A stretch of 5,037 nucleotides of DNA from Shewanella sp. Its GTDB lineage: Bacteria > Pseudomonadota > Gammaproteobacteria > Enterobacterales > Shewanellaceae. A program made the translations under genes and the position numbers. The notes below the pieces were generated by a model. The model ran no database searches. It was not told the origin of the DNA and saw only the letters and a program-made list of their open reading frames with translations. Of the stretch, positions 1 through 4,399 are shown one piece after another. The stretch covers positions 1-5,037 of the forward strand of contig SDWK01000557.1 of NCBI GenBank assembly GCA_004195335.1, written 5' to 3'. Position 1 is the stretch's first letter, and each line of letters opens with the position of its first letter.

Positions 1-1711
1 CTTCAAACTCGATCCAGCACCAGTCCTTAAAGTTACGACTGGGAATACCTCCCTCTGCGCCATAGACCGGCTGGCTATATTTATCTTGCAGATATTGGGA
101 GCTATTCAGAATGGCCGGCAGCACGGCCTTGATCGAATTAGATCCGTTGGTGGCAGGGTCGTAGTAGTAGCGCTTAACCAGCTCCAGCATGTCGACCATC
201 GAGCGTTTACCAATCCAGCTTTCCCGACTTGAGCTAACCGACGTGGTAATGCTTTGAATGAATGCACACAGCTCGTCACTGTCAGCAGGCGCGGTTGGAT
301 CTTCCCGCAGTTGACGATAGATCAGGTTGAGATAGCTGTTCTCATGCGCGGCGTAGCGGAAGATAGTGCCTTCATCCTGATCTAACTGCTGCTTCAAAGC
401 CCTGACAAAATCATAGCTAGGGAACACACCCCGTTCGGTATTGAGATACTCACCGGCATGTTCAATACGTCCGTCCTCATGCACCATGTGATGAGAGAAC
501 TGAAAGGCGATGCCTTCATAAGGCTTTCGGCCTGCGGTAAAGGGCAGCGCTACGGCTGTCGTTTCGAAATCGATAAAGTGCAACGGGTAGGTCCATTTCG
601 CCATCTCAGCACGCATGCCTTCTGTATCGAAATAGGGTTCGGCATCCCCGTTTTGTACTTTTTCGACCTGCAACCACTGGCGCTCCTTGCTGGTAAGGCC
701 TGCGGTATCGTTTTCAGTCGGGCCGATGTCATCCTCGTCCAGGGAGGTCAGCTTGATCTTACCCATCTCGATGCAGCGATCAGCCTGCCGGAAGTTCCAG
801 ATATCCAGGACGGTCGGATCAGCGAAATCGCTATCATTCCATTTCAGCTCGCGCTTCCAGCACTCTTTAAAGCCATTCTTATGCCCCTTCGCCTCATCAT
901 CGTTAGAGCACTTGTATTCGCACTTTTTGCACTGCGAACCGATCGCCGTATCGATGCGCCTGTCCGCAACGTAAAATTCCGCCAGATAGTGAATCTGATC
1001 TACAAAACTGCGTCCCGGGAACTCGTCAGTTTGTTCAATAGCCGCCACTGCTTTATCCACCGGCACCTGTATTAAGACCCTGTCTTTCAGGTCGTCCTCG
1101 CTTAAGGAAGACGAGACAATGATGCCTTTGCGATTACTGCTGTCGCGAGAAATACGAAATTTCTGATTGAGGCCGTCCGTTGAGCAACGTGCATGCTTAT
1201 CGGCCAGCATCAGGTAACTGCTGATTGAAGACTCAGGGTACGCTTGCGACAGCACATATTTCTGAAAAGCGACATCCTGAAGGTAAGGCTTCCAGCTCTT
1301 CGCTATGCCGCCCCTTTTCCCGAAAAACGAGTTATCCGCTTTGGAATCAAACGACTTGGCTTTGACTTCGATCAGATCAAAATGGTTGCCGTCTTTGACC
1401 AGAATATCGATGCGAATAAACAGGTTGCCAAAGCGAATCGCAGGCTCGTAAATCACGACTTTATCCTGCTTCAACAGCTCTTGTGTCTGAGTTTCAGCGG
1501 TATGGTGGTCCAGTGTTTCGATATAGGTGCCACCCGGATAGTAATGCTTTGCCAGCTCTCCAACCTGATAGCCTCCCTCTGCCAAAGCGGCCAGAAAGGA
1601 ATCATTCATTTTAGTATCGGGGTAGTCAGGCTTGCCGGTGTAGAACAGTTTGGTGGGGCATTCCAGACCGAGTTTGAACCGCGATTTAGTTAAGTAACGT
1701 GCTTTTTGCAT
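1..1711 (-). CDS. DUF2779-type protein: Cas4/RecB-like nuclease fused to DEDD-like exonuclease (3' end beyond window)
   Basis: The minus-strand frame beginning at the ATG at 1711 is open for 570 codons to the left edge, with no stop; the C-terminus lies outside. A GGGAAAGGA ribosome binding site sits about 8 bases before the start. The N-terminus (MQKARYLTKSRFKLGLECPT) is typical of the DUF2779 family. Residues about 1-290 resemble Cas4/RecB nucleases: RID with D102, then IEVKAK with E115 and K117, the PD-(D/E)XK signature. C18 with C261, C264, C268 and C284 is the arrangement expected for a Cas4-like Fe-S cluster. Residues about 375-570 form the DUF2779 part: FIDFETT (D381, E383) is a DEDD exonuclease motif I, E457 in AHENSYL and D507 in MVDMLEL are candidate later acidic positions, and GSNSIKAVLP resembles a conserved family segment. 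The protein is probably a cytoplasmic DNA or RNA nuclease. Its substrate and biological role are not known to me. Family assignment is firm; the activity is inferred from motifs. Confidence 0.88.
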   Translation of the reverse strand, partial: MQKARYLTKSRFKLGLECPTKLFYTGKPDYPDTKMNDSFLAALAEGGYQVGELAKHYYPGGTYIETLDHHTAETQTQELLKQDKVVIYEPAIRFGNLFIRIDILVKDGNHFDLIEVKAKSFDSKADNSFFGKRGGIAKSWKPYLQDVAFQKYVLSQAYPESSISSYLMLADKHARCSTDGLNQKFRISRDSSNRKGIIVSSSLSEDDLKDRVLIQVPVDKAVAAIEQTDEFPGRSFVDQIHYLAEFYVADRRIDTAIGSQCKKCEYKCSNDDEAKGHKNGFKECWKRELKWNDSDFADPTVLDIWNFRQADRCIEMGKIKLTSLDEDDIGPTENDTAGLTSKERQWLQVEKVQNGDAEPYFDTEGMRAEMAKWTYPLHFIDFETTAVALPFTAGRKPYEGIAFQFSHHMVHEDGRIEHAGEYLNTERGVFPSYDFVRALKQQLDQDEGTIFRYAAHENSYLNLIYRQLREDPTAPADSDELCAFIQSITTSVSSSRESWIGKRSMVDMLELVKRYYYDPATNGSNSIKAVLPAILNSSQYLQDKYSQPVYGAEGGIPSRNFKDWCWIEFE

Positions 1712-1759
1712 AGGTACGTCCTTTCCCTTTGGTCAACAGTGCACAGTATTCATCACAAG

Positions 1760-1781
1760 CACGTCTCGAGATGACGTGTCA
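1760..1781. promoter_or_regulatory. Inverted repeat, candidate operator site 1
   Basis: CACGTC (1760-1765) and GACGTG (1773-1778) form a perfect 6-bp inverted repeat with a 7-base spacer centred on CTCGAG. The right arm lies inside the decamer TGACGTGTCA (1772-1781), which recurs at 1991-2000. The site lies about 50-70 bases upstream of the nuclease start codon, where a repressor or activator of that gene could bind. The symmetry and the repeat are visible in the sequence; binding by a regulator is inferred. Confidence 0.4.
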
Positions 1782-1947
1782 GAACATTGGATGGGAATAA
1801 TCGACCAGATGACTGGAGCAGCATACGATTTGAAAGAACAGCGAGGGGCATCAATGAATCCATTCCTTGTATGCAGATACCTATCAAACTAAAGGGAAAG
1901 ATCAAACATAACAACATAAAAACCTGCGCCTTTAGGTAGTTAATGAC

Positions 1948-1976
1948 TTGCATCAACTAAAAGCACTGCTCACTAT
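1948..1976 (+). promoter_or_regulatory. Weak sigma70-like promoter candidate for the plus-strand unit
   Basis: TTGCAT (1948-1953) and CACTAT (1971-1976) are spaced by 17 bases. Each matches only about three of six consensus positions, so the call is tentative. In its favour, transcription would start near 1983, inside the second inverted repeat, which would suit repression, and the leader to the first gene would be about 60 bases. CATTAT at 2003-2008 is an alternative -10 without a good -35. Confidence 0.22.
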
Positions 1977-1979
1977 GGG

Positions 1980-2000
1980 ACGTCATTCGCTGACGTGTCA
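1980..2000. promoter_or_regulatory. Inverted repeat, candidate operator site 2
   Basis: ACGTCA (1980-1985) and TGACGT (1991-1996) form a perfect 6-bp inverted repeat with a 5-base spacer. The right arm extends into TGACGTGTCA, identical to the decamer at 1772-1781. The site lies about 40-60 bases before the start codon of the small gene, near the likely transcription start. Two related sites in one divergent region suggest a dimeric regulator acting on both transcription units. The regulator is not encoded recognisably in the window. Confidence 0.42.
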
Positions 2001-2041
2001 CGCCATTATCCTGAGAGCCTAACAACTCAAGGAGCTTCCTC

Positions 2042-2194
2042 ATGGCACGTAAATTTCAAGTACGGCTCATCAAAAGCGGTATCACTCAAACAGTCACCAT
2101 CACTGCCCAGAACCCTACTGAAGCAAAGCGTATTGGCGAAGCTCAATTTCCGGGATACCGCGCGATAGGAACGGTCGACAAAGGCCAAGTCTAG
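2042..2194 (+). CDS. Small 50-residue protein of unknown function
   Basis: The ATG at 2042 follows an exact AAGGAG (2029-2034) with a 7-base spacer, and the frame ends at TAG 2192-2194. The product starts MARKFQVRLIKSG and ends VDKGQV. It is basic and has no signal peptide or membrane segment. By eye it reads as beta-beta-alpha-beta: KFQVRLI, TQTVTITA, a helix over PTEAKRIGEAQF, then PGYRAIGTVD. Alternating hydrophobic residues and a conserved-looking FPGYRAIG stretch suggest a real folded mini-protein. The next gene starts 16 bases downstream with its own strong ribosome binding site, so the two are almost certainly co-transcribed, and this protein may be a partner or regulator of that product. 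I do not recognise a named family; the gene call is strong and the function is open. Confidence 0.8.
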   Translation: MARKFQVRLIKSGITQTVTITAQNPTEAKRIGEAQFPGYRAIGTVDKGQV

Positions 2195-2210
2195 AAGGAG
2201 AGCAAGCGCG

Positions 2211-3065
2211 ATGCGGGATGGAATTGAATACTGGTCAGCACCTGAAGACAGGCTCGCTATCAAGGTGGTCTACATCACGGAAAGCTCAGCGAAGCCTCCC
2301 TGCTTTGCTGATGCAGACACGCTCATCGTAAATCCGAGCCTTGGGAGAATTTCTGTTTACAGCTATTCACGCTCAACGCACCGGTTAGTCGATATTCCGA
2401 CAACATTCAAACTAACACCGAACAACCTCTACAAACTGCTTCGGCGTACGCTGATGCTTATCGTACAGTACGATCCTTCGAGCACTGATCACGTAAAGAT
2501 CGTGGAAACTATCCCTTTTGTCATGGATTCCACACTGCGACTGAGCATCGCGGCAAGAATAAGAGCAAGCACCGGTCACGACGCCACAAGTTCTCCGTCG
2601 CCAGCCTCTTCAGGTGTCTGTGAAGGTTATGACTGCTATTTCGACGCGGAAAACCCCGATGATACGTTCACTGTGAGCCGCATGCTAGTTGTAGCCTGCA
2701 CAGTAATGTCACCGGTTAGCACCGACTTTGCGGACATTTATAGCGTACTTCACCGCGCCTCTCTGTGTGAGATAAGCATAGCCACAGGAGCTAGTGCTGA
2801 ATTAGCCGCACAACGTGCCATAGAGAAGCTAGGCCGTGCGTCTTCTATGACCGGAGCAATATCCGCCCTGATAGAGGATCACAATTCTTCGATGGACGAA
2901 TGGTCAAAATCCATTCGGATCATCGAGTCGGGATTAAGCCCTGAGGCACAGTTAGTTCCTGCTCGATTTTATGATGCGCGTGTTGGAGATCAGTGCAAAT
3001 ACGTGGTGATATGTACCTGTAAGAATGGACGCTTGCCTAAGCTGTCAGTCAGCGTTGAAAATTGA
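2211..3065 (+). CDS. Protein with FtsZ/tubulin C-terminal-like domain and no GTP-binding signature
   Basis: The start ATG at 2211 is preceded by AAGGAGAG (2195-2202) with an 8-base spacer; the stop is TGA 3063-3065, giving 284 residues. Residues about 152-275 read like the FtsZ C-terminal domain. STDFADIYSVL (170-180) corresponds to the FtsZ T7 loop and helix H8 start (NVDFADVRTVM), keeping both aspartates (D172, D175) but with Ser for the Asn. An ATG stretch, a helix rich in Ala (AELAAQRAIEKL, 196-207), GAISALIE (215-222), a helix with MDEWSK (228-233) and KYVVICT (263-269) follow in the FtsZ order. The first 150 residues lack the GGGTGTG signature and are not clearly assignable; RLAIKVVYI (14-22) and ADTLIVN (35-41) could be relics of the first two FtsZ strands. 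Residues 121-136 are a Ser/Pro/Ala-rich linker. It may be a degenerate FtsZ homologue, or an FtsZ-binding protein that presents a T7 loop. The relationship rests on alignment by eye; no database was searched. Confidence 0.82.
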   Translation: MRDGIEYWSAPEDRLAIKVVYITESSAKPPCFADADTLIVNPSLGRISVYSYSRSTHRLVDIPTTFKLTPNNLYKLLRRTLMLIVQYDPSSTDHVKIVETIPFVMDSTLRLSIAARIRASTGHDATSSPSPASSGVCEGYDCYFDAENPDDTFTVSRMLVVACTVMSPVSTDFADIYSVLHRASLCEISIATGASAELAAQRAIEKLGRASSMTGAISALIEDHNSSMDEWSKSIRIIESGLSPEAQLVPARFYDARVGDQCKYVVICTCKNGRLPKLSVSVEN

Positions 3066-3079
3066 CCCGTTTTCAGCGC
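3052..3079 (+). repeat. Hairpin spanning the stop codon; possible weak terminator
   Basis: GCGTTGAAAA (3052-3061) pairs with TTTTCAGCGC (3070-3079) as a 10-bp stem with one G-T wobble and an 8-base loop that contains the TGA stop codon. No run of T follows the right arm, so it is not a canonical rho-independent terminator. It may protect the mRNA 3' end or be fortuitous. Confidence 0.4.
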
Positions 3080-3140
3080 CCATGTTGACCATGCAGCATC
3101 TACCAAAGCATTATTAACGCTGGCTTAAAATAGATTTTTC

Positions 3141-3172
3141 ACTGGTCAAAGTTTGTTGCTGATACTGGTCAA
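3141..3172. repeat. Direct repeat ACTGGTCAA, two copies 23 bases apart
   Basis: ACTGGTCAA occurs at 3141-3149 and 3164-3172. The inverse form TTGACCA lies at 3084-3090, and TGGTCAA also occurs at 1730-1736 near the nuclease start. The repeats are short and could be binding sites or chance. Confidence 0.25.
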
Positions 3173-3202
3173 TCCTTGGCGCTAATCAACAACCGAAGAT
3201 AT

Positions 3203-3220
3203 CGATGTCGATCGACATCG
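3203..3220. repeat. Perfect 18-bp palindrome
   Basis: CGATGTCGATCGACATCG is exactly self-complementary. After two mismatched pairs, GAT (3198-3200) and ATC (3223-3225) continue the symmetry, giving about 28 bp of near symmetry. It lies outside any gene, between the FtsZ-like gene and the epimerase remnant. Such symmetry suits a dimeric DNA-binding protein or a recombination site. It is not followed by a T run, so a terminator is unlikely. Confidence 0.5.
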
Positions 3221-3257
3221 CGATCTCATCCCAACTTTTCAGAGTCACCTTGATTAA

Positions 3258-3510
3258 ATGATAGCCAGCGAAAACCTACTCAAGTTAGCGATTGAAAGCC
3301 CTCGTAAGCCCTGGGTTTTGGTGTCCAGCAGCCGTGAAGTCTATGGTGAACAAACCTCTCTACCTGTCTCTGACGATGCAGCTCTGCAACCGGCCAATGT
3401 CTATGGCCGCGCTAAGCTGCGTTACGGGCAAGGGAGTCGGGGCTGAATACGGCTGTTGTGCGATTGGCAAACGTTTATGGGTGTCCGCTGGATCATCACG
3501 ACCGCGTATT
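3258..3510 (+). pseudogene. Remnant of an NAD-dependent epimerase/dehydratase (extended SDR, GalE-like), frameshifted
   Basis: Two frames together give the middle part of a GalE-like sugar-nucleotide epimerase/dehydratase. The first frame, from 3258, reads ASENLLKLAIESPRKPWVLV, then SSSREVYGEQ and ANVYGRAKL; it contains the catalytic Ser region (residues 23-25) and the YxxxK motif (Y49, K53). The second frame, from about 3419, reads ALRARESGLNTAVVRLANVY followed by GCPLDHHDRV, the usual next segment of the family. The frames join near 3417-3421, where the expected residues between AKL and ALR are short, so a small deletion is likely. The NAD-binding GxxGxxG N-terminus (about 80-90 residues) and the substrate-binding C-terminus are absent, and a TAA directly precedes the first ATG. 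The second frame stays open to a TAG at 3638-3640 without recognisable homology. It cannot encode an active enzyme. The intact family acts in surface-polysaccharide sugar synthesis, so it may be debris of a neighbouring cell-surface locus. Confidence 0.78.
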
Positions 3511-3715
3511 GCACCATAAGGCACATCTGAACAACACCCCAGTCAAGGGCCTTTCGACAATAAGCAGCGAGCAGCTCAGCCTGTTTGCCATGCTGGAGGT
3601 TAAAAAACCGACAACGACACACGATTTAAGCGCAATGTAGTGTAACGTTTTGAGTTGCTGCTCAAGAAATTCAGTATGTTACCACGATAACTGTCGAACT
3701 CGGGAGAGCAGACCA

Positions 3716-3741
3716 AGCCACAGGCATTCAAACCCGTGGCT
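3716..3741 (-). terminator. Candidate terminator of the minus-strand gene pair
   Basis: Read on the minus strand, AGCCACGGG and CCTGTGGCT form a 9-bp stem with one G-T wobble around the loop TTTGAATG. The stem starts about 28 bases after the TAG of the downstream gene. The following bases TTGGTCTGCTCTCC are only moderately T-rich, so termination may be weak. Confidence 0.5.
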
Positions 3742-3769
3742 AACCCCTAGCCTTCTAGACGTTCGATAG

Positions 3770-4399
3770 CTACTGCCTCATAGATCGAAGCATTTCGCTC
3801 AATTGCTTATCTGACACGTCTGGTGAAGACTGCTTCTCCACCACAACCATGCCGCCCTCCACCTCAGAAGCCTCTTTCCGATCAAGCGCCGACTTGAAAT
3901 ATTCAGCCACTTTGGCGACAGACATACCACTATCAAGAAAGGACATAAGCCGGCCACCATTAAAAAACTCAGGAATTTTGCCGATAAGCGGCACCAAAGG
4001 AGCAATGCTTTGGCCATAGTGGCTTTCAATTCTTGCCCCCACAACCACCGAGGTGGCAATAAGTTTATCCTGTTTATCAATATTCTTAGACTTTTCAGGA
4101 TCTACTTTAAAGTTTTTGATCGCCTCCATGTATTTGATGTAATCCCCCTCACAGGACTCAAGGGTTATCCCCTCATCTTCGGCCTGGATGATACGGTCCC
4201 CTATCTCTTCCGGGTCAACATCTTGCTCGATGAATCCTAGCGCTTTAGCGATATTACAAATGACGGTTGCAACACCTGACAGACCACTTAGCGCCATGCT
4301 GCTAACTTCTTTGACAAGGTCCACCGCGCCACTAGCGACACGACAAACCGTTGCGCAAACAGAGCTTACGGCACTTCCTACGCTACTCCAAAAACCCAT
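3770..4399 (-). CDS. Second member of a tandem paralogous pair, unknown function, hydrophobic N-terminus
   Basis: I choose the ATG at 4399, giving 209 residues: its A is shared with the TAA of the upstream gene (TAATG), and AGGAG lies about 9 bases before it inside that gene, a classic translational-coupling arrangement. An in-frame ATG at 4423 would add eight residues but has no good ribosome binding site. The first 57 residues (from MGFWSSVGSAVSSV to AKALGF) are rich in Ala, Ser, Val and Gly, contain three Cys, and are hydrophobic to amphipathic without a typical signal-peptide charge pattern. An acidic middle (about 58-110) follows. Residues about 113-181 match the upstream gene product: ATSVVVGARIESHYG, then PEFFN (143-147), then SVAKVAEYFKSALDRKEASE. 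A polar tail ends in MRQ. I do not recognise a family. The N-terminal part could insert into or lie on membranes, but this is inference. Confidence 0.8.
   Translation of the reverse strand: MGFWSSVGSAVSSVCATVCRVASGAVDLVKEVSSMALSGLSGVATVICNIAKALGFIEQDVDPEEIGDRIIQAEDEGITLESCEGDYIKYMEAIKNFKVDPEKSKNIDKQDKLIATSVVVGARIESHYGQSIAPLVPLIGKIPEFFNGGRLMSFLDSGMSVAKVAEYFKSALDRKEASEVEGGMVVVEKQSSPDVSDKQLSEMLRSMRQ

Larger units (their letters stand above)
1712..2041. other. Divergent intergenic region
   Basis: This stretch of about 330 bases separates the minus-strand nuclease gene from the plus-strand two-gene unit. It carries two related inverted repeats ending in TGACGTGTCA, the ribosome binding sites of both flanking genes and a weak promoter candidate. 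A minus-strand frame from 1956 to 1753 would encode a 66-67 residue peptide with one hydrophobic stretch, but it has no ribosome binding site and overlaps the regulatory repeats, so I do not call it a gene. Confidence 0.7.
3066..3769. other. Junction region without an intact gene
   Basis: About 700 bases separate two convergent transcription units. The left part (3066-3257) has no credible reading frame but holds two copies of ACTGGTCAA and an 18-bp palindrome. The middle (3258-3640) holds a damaged epimerase fragment whose second frame runs on without recognisable homology after about 3510. The right end holds a hairpin that may terminate the minus-strand pair. The mixture of a gene fragment and palindromic DNA between unrelated cassettes suggests past insertion or deletion here. 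Confidence 0.6.

Noticed and set aside
458..1075. A 205-codon plus-strand frame opposite the nuclease gene
   Set aside because: It lies wholly antisense to the recognisable DUF2779 coding sequence, has no ribosome binding site and its translation resembles no protein.
1244..1693. A 149-codon plus-strand frame
   Set aside because: It is antisense to the Cas4-like domain of the nuclease, whose motifs show that the minus strand is the coding one.
1753..1956. A minus-strand frame for a 66-67 residue peptide with a hydrophobic stretch
   Set aside because: There is no ribosome binding site before its TTG or ATG, and it covers the paired regulatory repeats. It could be revisited if conserved in relatives.
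2027..2263. A 78-codon minus-strand frame
   Set aside because: It is antisense to the small gene and the start of the FtsZ-like gene, both of which have strong ribosome binding sites.
3203..3220. The palindrome as a rho-independent terminator
   Set aside because: No T run follows on either strand, and perfect symmetry leaves only a four-base loop; an operator or recombination site is more likely.
3422..3622. A 66-codon minus-strand frame
   Set aside because: It is antisense to the epimerase remnant and has no supporting signal.
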